Assembly: GCA_050176585.1 (NCBI GenBank)
Contig: JBFXHX010000059.1
Location: forward strand, 1 to 19,339
Direction of reading: 5' to 3'
From: CAYYWP01 sp050176585
GTDB taxonomy: Bacteria; Desulfobacterota; Binatia; HRBIN30; CADEER01
DNA: 19,339 nucleotides
Shown here: positions 7,982-15,482 of the stretch, one piece after another
How the letters are laid out: each line of letters begins with the position of its first letter
Position numbering within the stretch: position 1 is the stretch's first letter
Translations under genes and position numbers: made by a program
The notes under the pieces: model-generated
What the model was told of the DNA's origin: nothing
Seen by the model: the letters and a program-made list of their open reading frames with translations, nothing else
The model's database searches: none

Positions 7982-8391
7982 GTACGCGCGGCAGCCGTTC
8001 AGGCGGAAACGCCGGAGGCGCAACTGCGGCGCGGACGTCAGCGCGTCGGGAATTTGCGCGCATCATCCAGCCATACAGTTGGTCCGTGCCCCCGATGGGG
8101 CGGAGCGCGTACCACGCTGTGGTGGAACGGTGCGATGGGTTCGTCGCGTTCGTCGATGAGCTGAGGCGCGCTTCGCGCGCCCCCGCCACGGGTGTGGCGG
8201 CTACATCGGAGACGCGGGCCAAAGGTGTCGTCGCTGCCATCGGAGGGCCCGTTCAGGGATCTCGTTGCGCATTCGCGACCGGCTACATACAACTGAAAAA
8301 TAGCGGCGTTGGCCGTCGGACGCTCCCTCGTGCCGGGCGCTGGCGTGCGCGATCGCGAAGCGCGCCGGCAATCGGCGTGCGAATGTCACGC
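7982..8391. other. Spacer without a recognisable gene
   Basis: No supported ORF lies between the cytochrome gene and the giant lipoprotein gene. The plus frame from 8086 and the minus frame 7932-8240 have no domain or ribosome binding site support. The visible structure is the hairpin pair at 8165-8200. Confidence 0.5.
8165..8200 (+). terminator. Tandem hairpins downstream of the cytochrome gene
   Basis: Two perfect 7-bp hairpins are separated by 1 nt: GGCGCGC-TTC-GCGCGCC (8165-8181) and CCGCCAC-GGGT-GTGGCGG (8183-8200). No T-run follows. They lie 180 bases after the cytochrome stop and 200 bases before the next start, so they could be a terminator or a leader RNA structure. Confidence 0.3.
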
Positions 8392-8399
8392 GGAGGGAG
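8392..8399 (+). promoter_or_regulatory. Ribosome binding site deciding the start at 8405
   Basis: GGAGGGAG ends 5 nt before ATG 8405, the start that places a lipoprotein signal at the N-terminus. The longer open frame from 8309 is ignored for this reason. Confidence 0.75.
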
Positions 8400-8404
8400 T
8401 GAAC

Positions 8405-11400
8405 ATGGGCAGGACGGCGAGGGTTTGGAACGGGAACACTTCCTTGCGCACAGCGGTGCTGATCATCACCGCTTGTTCGATCGGGCTCGCGGCATGCGGC
8501 GACGGCGATGACCCGCGGCCGCAGCCGTCTCCATCGGCGACCGCGGCCGTCCCGCCGTCACCCACGCCCGCGCCGCCGACCGTCACGCCGCTGCCGTCGG
8601 TCACGCCGACACACGCGACGCCATCTGTCCCACCGGCGCCGTCATCCACCCCAACCGCATCGCCGCGGCCGCACCCGACAGATTTCCGGCCATTTCGTCG
8701 GGCAGAGTTCGTCACCACGACCAATGCGCAGATGCCGGTGTGGTTCTATGTGGTGAGCGGGCTCAGCCAGAACGGCCAGCAACCGCTCGCGCTCACGGTG
8801 GCGAACAATTCCTACAGCCCGGGAACTGCCGTGTCGCTGGCGCCTCTCGTAGCCCCTTCCAGTTCCACCACCGCGCCGCTCACGTTGACCACCGGACAGC
8901 TCTGGTACATGCAAGACGGCACGTTGCGCAGCGGCATCGGCAACGACCTCCTGCTGAGTTACCTCCCGACCACGGGGGGCGCCGTGACGGCGCTCGTGGA
9001 TCCGACCGGCGGCGACATCCAGCAATGGCGATACGACGCAGACAGCGCTGGCATCGCGAACGCATTCAGCGGAGGCAATTTGTACGTGGTGGGCGACGCG
9101 ACCGGCGAAGCGGCGCCGGTGGCGGTCGGCTATGACTTCGAGACGCCCGGCAACGAGTGGCACCCGTGGCCGAGCTACCCGCTGGGGAAGATTCTCGCGC
9201 AGACGCCGCACGGGTTCCCGCAGTTCAGCGGGGAAGAGGCCGAGGCCTACGACTGCATCAACGACGAGCAGCACTTCGACCTGGCAGTCACCTGTGAGCT
9301 CGGTGGCGGCCAGGTCAACGCCGGCGTGCGTTGCGAGTACAAGAACCTGGCCGCGCCGCTCGGCGCCTACCAAGACGATCTCCGCGGATACACCGCCGCG
9401 AGCTGCGATGTCTCGGCGCAGGCGTTTCAAACGGTCGTCGCGCAACTGAATGCCGAGCTGAGCGCCGCGCAGGCGGTGCAGAAGCTCTACGCGGAGTACA
9501 ACGAGTTCTTCGATCAGGTGTTCATCGAGAACACCGACCAGTTGAATCAGCTCGTCCTGGACGCCGCCATCGACCAGAGCTCGCAAGTGAAGGCGGTCGC
9601 TGGCGCCGTAGTGGAAGGCGTGGTGTACACGGTCCTCTCGGCGCTCGGGCCCGTGACCTCCGTGGTCGCGAACGTCATGGAGACCGCTATCAATGGCGTC
9701 GAAGCCGCGCAGCCCGGCGTGCTTTCTTCACCGTTCACGGCCGCCGTCGAGGACCTGTACACCGAGCTCTCCGAGCGCTTCGCGGCCATCGTCAGCGCGC
9801 TCGATACGCAGGAGGGCATGATCCTCACTGATTGGGACATGATGCAGCAGGTCGCCATGTTGGCCGGTGAGATCGGCACGCCGGATTCGCTCGGGTTCGA
9901 TCCGACACAGAAGACCGCGCTGCTCGATGCCGCCGCGTCGGGTTACGCCGTTGCGACGATGCAGATGCTGTTGCCCGCGAAGTACCGGCTGACGCGCAAC
10001 TACGCGCAAGCAGACGGAGAGGGGTTCAATATCCCCCCGTACGCGCAGTGGGTCCAGGAGCTTGGGCCGGGGTTCTACAACGCGTTCGCCATCGGCGGGC
10101 CGGGCACCCCGAGCGAGGCGGCCTTGCAAACCGACGTGTTCGACAACGGGGCTACGCAACACGACTTCTTCTACGGCACCAACGGGTGGGGCGGCTTCAA
10201 CGACGGTGCGACCTCCAACATCGATTGTTACGGACAAGTGGTCGCGGTGGTGAACTACACCGCCAACCCGCTCAGCGTGACCGTGCAGCCGCGCACCGGC
10301 GTGTTCGGCGGGAATGGCGCCGACCTCAGCTTTGGCGGGACGACGGGCACGAACAGCGCCGTGACGCAGGCACTTCCGCCCTACGGAGCCGTCCAGTTCG
10401 CCGGGTCGGCGATTCTCGAGGACGACGTGAGCACACAGCTCGTGTTCGATGTCGAGGTCTTCGATCCCGATTACTCGACCGCCGATCCGATCGCATCGCT
10501 CGAAGGTCAGATGACCACGAACGAGTGCGTATACGCTGCCCCAGGCGTGGCAGCGGTGATGAATGCCGCGTCCGCCGCCGGCTACACGGTTGCGACCGAG
10601 ATCGTGCAACCCGGATCGGATACGCCCAGCGTGTTGGAGATCGGCATCTACCTGCCGATGACGCCGCCGCCGACGCCGACGGCGACGGCCGGTCCATCGC
10701 ACACGCCGACGCCACCGCCGTCCGCCACCGTGACACCGACGCTTACGCCGACGCTGCCGCAAACGCCCACGCCGGCGGGCCCGGCGAACTGCTGCCAATG
10801 CGACGGGCCGGCCGTCGGCTGCTTCGCGGCGGTCGAGTCGTGCGGTCCCTGCGCGTTGGTGTTGAACGCGACCTGCAACGCCGAAACGGGGCAGTGTGCC
10901 CCCTTTACGCCGACGCCGACGCACGTCGCGGAGCAGGTGATCTACGTGTCGGCGTCACTGGGCAGTGACAGCTATCCCGGCACGCGCACGGCTCCGAAGC
11001 AGAGCATTCAAGCCGGCATCGATGCGGCCCCGGCTGCTGGGGCGACGGCCGTGTGCATCGACGGCGGCACGTACAACGAGTCGCTCACGCTCGCGAATGG
11101 CGTCACCATCTCAGGCGGCTTCAACAGCGGCGCCGGGTGGATCCAGGATGGCTCGACGACCACGGTGAACGGTGCGTCCGATGCGCCTGCCATCACGGGC
11201 AACGGCACGAACGACCTGCGCATCGAGGCGTTGACGGTGGTCGCTGGCAACGCCGCCACCGGGGACTCGTCGTACGGGATCGTGCTCGTCAACTCGACGG
11301 GCGTGACGATCAGTGGGTGTACGGTGAGCTCCGGGTTCGGCGGAACGGGTGCGCCTGGCACGTCCGGAAGTACCGGGACTGCGGGCAATGCCGGCAGCGT

Positions 11401-13249
11401 CGGCGGTAATGGATGTGAATACGCGGGCGGCTTGTTCTGCTCGAGCTGCGACCAGCCAGGCGGCGGCGGTGGCGGCGATGCGGTGACCTGCAGCAGCGGA
11501 GGCTCCTCGGGTAAAGGCGGCAGCGGCGGCGCTGGAGGCTCGTGCGATACGAACTCGGGCAGCGGCTCCTCCGGCGACGCCGCCATCGCGGCGGCCGGCG
11601 CGACCCCCGCTCCCGGTGGCAGTGGGGGCAGTGGCGGCGAGGGTTGCTCGGGCGCGCCGGCTGCCAACGGCGGTGGTTCGGGCACTGCAGGTGCCGCGGG
11701 CATCAATGGCGCCGCGGGCGGCGCATTCGGATCAGCGGCCAGCGCCTACACGCCAGCGGCGGGCAGCGCCGGCACGAACGGCCAACCCGGCGGCGGTGGC
11801 GGTGGTGGCGCTGGCGGTGGCGGCGGCAACAAGGATTGCGACAGTTATGGCGGCGGTGGCGGCGGCGGCGGCTCCGGTGGCTGTGGCGGCACGGCCGGCG
11901 CGGGGGGCGGCGGCGGTGGGGGCTCGTTTGCCATCTGGGTGGACGGCTCGGCCGGGCAGAGCGTGTCGATCGTGAACAGTCACCTGCGCCCCGGAAACGG
12001 CGGCGTGGGTGGAGCGGGCGGCTCGGGAGGCAGCGGCGGCCAGCCCGGCGGCGGAAGCAGTGGCGGCCTCAATGAGGACGATTCCGTCGCGGGTGGTGGA
12101 GGAGCAAGCGGCGGCTCCGGCGGCCAGGGTGGACACGGAGGTGGCGGTGGCGGTGGGCCCAGCATCGGCATCGTGTGCGGGGGCGGGGTGTCCGTGGTCT
12201 GCACCGATTCGACGTTCAGCCCGGGGGTGGGCGGCTCCGGCGGGATTTCTTCGGGAAACCACGGCGCGACGGGATTGGTGGCCAACGCGCAGGGCTGCGC
12301 TGCGAGCTGCTCGATGTCGGCACCCTCCACCCCGACACCCACGATCACCGCCACTCCTACGCCGACCGCCACGCCGGCGCTCTCCTGGTTGCTGAATGGC
12401 ACGCCGGTGAGCCAAATCGCGGTTCCGGTCGGCGGCATGGCGTTCGGCGAACCGTGCCCGGGATGCAGCCACGAGTTGGTCCTCGTCGATACCGGTGGGC
12501 GCCTCTGCGCGACCACCAACAAGGCGACGTTGCAGGTGGGCTTCAGCACCGTGCAGCCGTCGGTCGAGCAGTACCCAGAAACGCGCACTACCGAGGCCTT
12601 GATCCAACACATCCCCTCCGCACCGAGTCCCGGCACATACGATCTGTTGATCCAGACCTACGATTGCGCGACCGGTGCGCTGCTCGAACGGCTCACCATG
12701 CGCAATGCGATCTACTATCCGGAACCAGTGCTCTCGTGGCTGTTAGAGGGGACGCCCGTGGCTACGCCGCTGCAGGTGCCGATCGGCGGGCGAACGTTTG
12801 CGAACTCCTGCCCGGGATGCCCGGGTACGCTGGTCCTGCAGGACAGTGGCGCCCGTCTCTGCGCGACCGCGTCGACGAACAAGGCCACGCTCCAGGTCGA
12901 CCTCGGGTTGGTGCTTCCGTCGGTAACCCAATACCCAGACTCGAATGCCACCGAAGTGCTGGTGCAGACCATCCCGCCGGCAGAGAGCCCCGGTGTGTAC
13001 CCGCTGATCATTCAGACCTACGCCTGTGACACCGGCGACGTCCTCGCCAAGGTTACGATGCAGAATGCCATCCAATACCTGGCGCCGACGGCAACGCCGA
13101 CGATCCCGACTGCCACACCTTCGCGAACGGCTACCCCGACCAGGACAGCCACGTCGACCGCGGCGTTCACGCACGTGCCACCGACGCTGACAGCCGAACC
13201 GACGAACGCCCCTGCCGCAACGGCGACACCGCCAGCGGGCGTGCTCTGA
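8405..13249 (+). CDS. Giant multidomain surface lipoprotein (beta-trefoil, beta-helix, Gly-rich, tandem repeats)
   Basis: This is a 1614-residue protein. The lipobox (IGLAAC) gives lipid-modified Cys31, then a Pro/Thr/Ser stalk (36-92). Residues about 107-244 carry QLW and QQW motifs and resemble a ricin-type beta-trefoil. Residues about 335-535 are mainly helical, with an Ala/Val/Gly-rich hydrophobic run at 395-431. Residues about 607-692 are beta-rich. A second Thr/Pro linker (about 752-793) leads to a Cys-rich module (about 796-834). A DUF1565-like beta-helix start (YVSASLGSDSYPGT, about 844) is then interrupted by a Gly-rich region (978-1287). After a Thr/Pro linker, two ~117-residue repeats begin at nt 12380 and 12731. 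The tail is Thr/Pro-rich. The likely location is the outer-membrane surface, with an adhesive or glycan-binding role by inference. The frame is intact, but the stop codon falls at the start of a third repeat. Confidence 0.88.
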   Translation: MGRTARVWNGNTSLRTAVLIITACSIGLAACGDGDDPRPQPSPSATAAVPPSPTPAPPTVTPLPSVTPTHATPSVPPAPSSTPTASPRPHPTDFRPFRRAEFVTTTNAQMPVWFYVVSGLSQNGQQPLALTVANNSYSPGTAVSLAPLVAPSSSTTAPLTLTTGQLWYMQDGTLRSGIGNDLLLSYLPTTGGAVTALVDPTGGDIQQWRYDADSAGIANAFSGGNLYVVGDATGEAAPVAVGYDFETPGNEWHPWPSYPLGKILAQTPHGFPQFSGEEAEAYDCINDEQHFDLAVTCELGGGQVNAGVRCEYKNLAAPLGAYQDDLRGYTAASCDVSAQAFQTVVAQLNAELSAAQAVQKLYAEYNEFFDQVFIENTDQLNQLVLDAAIDQSSQVKAVAGAVVEGVVYTVLSALGPVTSVVANVMETAINGVEAAQPGVLSSPFTAAVEDLYTELSERFAAIVSALDTQEGMILTDWDMMQQVAMLAGEIGTPDSLGFDPTQKTALLDAAASGYAVATMQMLLPAKYRLTRNYAQADGEGFNIPPYAQWVQELGPGFYNAFAIGGPGTPSEAALQTDVFDNGATQHDFFYGTNGWGGFNDGATSNIDCYGQVVAVVNYTANPLSVTVQPRTGVFGGNGADLSFGGTTGTNSAVTQALPPYGAVQFAGSAILEDDVSTQLVFDVEVFDPDYSTADPIASLEGQMTTNECVYAAPGVAAVMNAASAAGYTVATEIVQPGSDTPSVLEIGIYLPMTPPPTPTATAGPSHTPTPPPSATVTPTLTPTLPQTPTPAGPANCCQCDGPAVGCFAAVESCGPCALVLNATCNAETGQCAPFTPTPTHVAEQVIYVSASLGSDSYPGTRTAPKQSIQAGIDAAPAAGATAVCIDGGTYNESLTLANGVTISGGFNSGAGWIQDGSTTTVNGASDAPAITGNGTNDLRIEALTVVAGNAATGDSSYGIVLVNSTGVTISGCTVSSGFGGTGAPGTSGSTGTAGNAGSVGGNGCEYAGGLFCSSCDQPGGGGGGDAVTCSSGGSSGKGGSGGAGGSCDTNSGSGSSGDAAIAAAGATPAPGGSGGSGGEGCSGAPAANGGGSGTAGAAGINGAAGGAFGSAASAYTPAAGSAGTNGQPGGGGGGGAGGGGGNKDCDSYGGGGGGGGSGGCGGTAGAGGGGGGGSFAIWVDGSAGQSVSIVNSHLRPGNGGVGGAGGSGGSGGQPGGGSSGGLNEDDSVAGGGGASGGSGGQGGHGGGGGGGPSIGIVCGGGVSVVCTDSTFSPGVGGSGGISSGNHGATGLVANAQGCAASCSMSAPSTPTPTITATPTPTATPALSWLLNGTPVSQIAVPVGGMAFGEPCPGCSHELVLVDTGGRLCATTNKATLQVGFSTVQPSVEQYPETRTTEALIQHIPSAPSPGTYDLLIQTYDCATGALLERLTMRNAIYYPEPVLSWLLEGTPVATPLQVPIGGRTFANSCPGCPGTLVLQDSGARLCATASTNKATLQVDLGLVLPSVTQYPDSNATEVLVQTIPPAESPGVYPLIIQTYACDTGDVLAKVTMQNAIQYLAPTATPTIPTATPSRTATPTRTATSTAAFTHVPPTLTAEPTNAPAATATPPAGVL
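11338..12265 (+). repeat. GGN-rich low-complexity tract coding for Gly-rich region
   Basis: Runs of GGC/GGT triplets with short interruptions encode poly-Gly and Gly-Ser-Ala stretches inside the giant lipoprotein. The tract is broken by two beta-strand-like segments (SFAIWVDGSAGQSVSIVNSHL at about 11928-11990 and PSIGIVCGGGVSVVCTDS at about 12157-12212). This suggests that beta-helix rungs alternate with Gly-rich loops. The antisense frames are long but are only shadows of this composition. Confidence 0.8.
12380..13082 (+). repeat. Two tandem ~351-base coding repeats
   Basis: Repeat A starts at 12380 and repeat B at 12731, a period of 351 bases (117 residues). Both begin LSWLL(N/E)GTPV and share (V/I)GG, CPGC, LVL.D.G.RLCAT, NKATLQV, the QYP segment, SPG.Y.L.IQTY.C.TG and a final NAI.Y. 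Four Cys positions are conserved. Each unit looks like a beta-sandwich-type module. A decayed third copy follows the stop codon. Confidence 0.88.
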
Positions 13250-13560
13250 TGGGTGGTCGGCGGTACGTCCGTGCCCACGCCGCTGGCCGTTCCGGTAGCT
13301 GGCATGACCTTCCCAGCACGGGCCTGCTCGTGCTCACCGACACGGCCATGCGGTTCCGCGCGGGTGGGCCTGCTCCGGTACTCTCGATCGGCTTGGGTTC
13401 CGGAAACACCTCGTGCTCGGAGTCAAATCCGGTCACCAGCGCATCCGCGGTGGATGTGGCGACTATCCCAGCGAAGCGGGCGGTACCGATGATCTGGCGA
13501 TCCAGACCTTCGACTGCAATGCGGGCACTGCACTTTCGCCGATTGCCTCCGGCCGTGGGG
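13250..13560 (+). pseudogene. Decayed third copy of the lipoprotein C-terminal repeat
   Basis: Directly after the lipoprotein stop (TGA 13247-13249) the same frame continues WVVGGTSVPTPLAVPVAGMTF. This aligns with WLLEGTPVATPLQVPIGGRTF of repeat B, and the TGA sits where repeats A and B have Ser (TCC and TCG). The alignment then moves to a second frame (LLVLTDTAMRFRAG, like LVLQDSGARLCAT) and a third (DDLAIQTFDCNAGTAL, like YPLIIQTYACDTGDVL). At least two frameshifts and a net loss of about 23 bases are implied. It is no longer translated as part of the lipoprotein. Similarity fades after about 13540. Confidence 0.8.
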
Positions 13561-13730
13561 CTGCTTCAATGATAGCGACGGGCCGGGAACGGCACCGAGG
13601 GATGATCTCCCCGCTGGGGTTGCGCAGCCGTCCAGCAGTAGTCGCCTTATGACTCCGCCGCACAGCCTATCGGGGGCCTGCTAGATATGTAGCCACGAGC
13701 GCACCGAAAAAGGCTAGCTCGACTATTCCG

Positions 13731-13760
13731 ACCACCGTTGGCAATCAGAGCCACGGCGGT
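13731..13760 (-). terminator. Hairpin beyond the 3' end of the minus-strand gene
   Basis: ACCACCGTTGGC and GCCACGGCGGT pair around a 7-nt loop, with one bulge and one wobble pair. The hairpin lies 33 bases past the stop of the minus-strand gene that ends at 13794. A T5 run (minus strand) follows only 18 bases later, so it is a weak intrinsic terminator candidate. Confidence 0.35.
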
Positions 13761-13793
13761 GTGTACGCGGTTAGCCGAATGTGGCGCGCGTAG

Positions 13794-15389
13794 CTATTCC
13801 CAAAACCACCGCCGCGTCCGCGTTGGTGTCGGCAGTTCCGCCGCGACTTCCGGAGCCTGCGCCTCGAGTGCGCGCTGCACCGGGCTCGCCAGTGGCCGCT
13901 GCGCTGCCAAGATCCATCGCAGGCGACCGGCCACATCGGGCGCCGGATCGCGCACATGGGCGACGACCGTCAGCAGCACCGGATCCGGCAGCGGAAGTCG
14001 CCGCGTCAATCCGTGGGCGGCCCACACGCGCAACTCGGGATCTCGCATAGCGAGCGCCGCAGCGAGACGCGCGCTCACTTCATCGCCGGGCGGCGCGAGG
14101 CACGAGACCAGGCGGACACCCTCCGCATCGCGGAAGAGCCGCTCGGGAAGGTCCGCCGACACGAATTGGTCACCGACCGACTGATGTTTGGGGATCTCGC
14201 ACATGACGTCGACGACCTCGCTCGTCAGCCGGCGGCGCAGCAACTGCCGCGCGGTATCGATTGCCATCGCGCGGAACTGCTTGGACGTCATCCATCCCAT
14301 GCGCATGGCGAAGTGCCCGAGCTCGAGCTGTAGCGCCGACACGTCGAGCTGGTCGATGAGGTCGAAGATGCGCTCACGCGCCGCCGTGTTCGCTTGGATA
14401 TCTTCGAACAGCTGGCGCTCCTCCTCGTCCATTTCCTCCCATGGGTGCCGCTTGACGAACACTTGGAGGCTCGGCACGAACGCGAGGAGATCGCTCCGAT
14501 CCATCAGGCCTTCAACGATCTCGAGGCGGCGCGCGACCGTTTGGCGCTCGTCGTACAGCGTGCAGATGAGCTCGCGGTCGGCCGCTGCGGGCTCGGACGG
14601 CGCCAGCCCGGAAGTTTCGACGAGGGTCGTCCCGGCAAACGCGGCAGCCAGCTTGCGGTTCCGCGGACCGTCTCGGCGCACCTGCTCGAGATGGCGTCGA
14701 TAGTTGCCCATCGAGCGGAAGTACCGCTCCAGCATCGGCGCTGTGTATGTGCCCGTCGGCGCGACGGAGGAGAAGCCGTAAATGCGCGGAACGCCCATGA
14801 AGATACGGCGCAACGCCTCGCGAAACGTTTGACCGAGGGGACCGTAACGCATCGCGACGACGCGCTCGGCGGACGCGCGATCGAAGCCGTGCTCCAGCAA
14901 GACCTGGAGATATGCGGCTGGGCCGCGCAGATCCTTGTCCTTGGTCGCCAGGGTATTGCAAGCGAGCAGAAAGACCTCGCGCGGCGCGTGGAAGAGCCCG
15001 TCGCAGGGCGTCTGGCAGGATGCTTCCTCCATCTCTTGGAGGCTGAGCGAGCGCCCGCTGCGGCCGAAGAACCTGCCTGCGAACTCCGCCGAGAGGACCA
15101 CCACGTCGCACGTGACATCGCTCCGGCAGACGCTGTCCAGCCCTCCGCCCTCGCCGAACCCGACGTCCGACCCACCGTGTGCGCCCGCATCGGCCCCTGT
15201 CTCGACGAGCGGGGTCGGTGGGTTCAGGTCGAGAAATTGAAAATCGGCGGTCGGCAAGCGCGAGACGAACACGCGGACTTCTTCGGGGCCGTGGAAGCTG
15301 AAGGTGCAGACCTTGAGCTGCTTCGCTCGCGCTTCAACGGCGAAGAACGCCGACAGGAGAAAAGCAGACGTCGCGAGTGTGCGCACCAT
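13794..15389 (-). CDS. Exported protein with possible caspase-like segment and HEAT-like C-terminus
   Basis: This is a 531-residue protein with a signal peptide (cleavage after about residue 22). Residues 94-150 hold CDVVVLSAEFAGRFFG, then Cys125 and Cys129, then EVFLLACNTLATKDKD. The pattern of a beta-strand ending in a small-residue motif, and a later strand ending in [GA]-Cys-Asn-Thr, recalls caspase-hemoglobinase-type cysteine peptidases. The residue at the expected catalytic His position appears to be Glu102, and Cys144 would be the nucleophile. IYGFSSVAPTG (about 203-213) is another conserved-looking segment. Residues about 435-500 look HEAT-like. It is divergent from the L,D-transpeptidase, so a cell-envelope role is plausible. 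The start at ATG 15389 has no strong ribosome binding site. The caspase-like assignment is tentative; this may simply be an uncharacterised conserved family. Confidence 0.72.
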   Translation of the reverse strand: MVRTLATSAFLLSAFFAVEARAKQLKVCTFSFHGPEEVRVFVSRLPTADFQFLDLNPPTPLVETGADAGAHGGSDVGFGEGGGLDSVCRSDVTCDVVVLSAEFAGRFFGRSGRSLSLQEMEEASCQTPCDGLFHAPREVFLLACNTLATKDKDLRGPAAYLQVLLEHGFDRASAERVVAMRYGPLGQTFREALRRIFMGVPRIYGFSSVAPTGTYTAPMLERYFRSMGNYRRHLEQVRRDGPRNRKLAAAFAGTTLVETSGLAPSEPAAADRELICTLYDERQTVARRLEIVEGLMDRSDLLAFVPSLQVFVKRHPWEEMDEEERQLFEDIQANTAARERIFDLIDQLDVSALQLELGHFAMRMGWMTSKQFRAMAIDTARQLLRRRLTSEVVDVMCEIPKHQSVGDQFVSADLPERLFRDAEGVRLVSCLAPPGDEVSARLAAALAMRDPELRVWAAHGLTRRLPLPDPVLLTVVAHVRDPAPDVAGRLRWILAAQRPLASPVQRALEAQAPEVAAELPTPTRTRRWFWE

Positions 15390-15482
15390 TAACGCTGTTG
15401 ACAGCGAATCGCCCAGAACGCTAGCCGGGCCCCACGAGCGGGCGAATTGCTCCTAGGGCGGACCTTTGCGGCTTCAGAGGTG
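15390..15482. promoter_or_regulatory. Divergent spacer between caspase-like and transpeptidase genes
   Basis: This spacer of less than 100 bases separates the two divergent starts and must carry both promoters if both genes are expressed. I see no clear consensus elements. Confidence 0.4.

Noticed and set aside
8642..10924. Long minus-strand ORFs of 314 and 398 residues under the giant lipoprotein
   Set aside because: They are antisense to an intact coding frame with recognisable domains. Their composition is biased to Arg, Gly and Val with no domain signature.
11780..12160. Possible CRISPR-like or tandem DNA array
   Set aside because: The repeats are GGN codons of variable spacing within one reading frame, with no spacers or conserved repeat unit.
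11008..12636. Pro-rich antisense ORFs across the Gly-rich tract
   Set aside because: GGN repeats read antisense as Pro-rich codons, so these frames follow from composition.
14394..15392. A 332-residue plus-strand ORF opposite the caspase-like gene
   Set aside because: The minus frame has a signal peptide and consistent motifs. The plus frame has none and no ribosome binding site.
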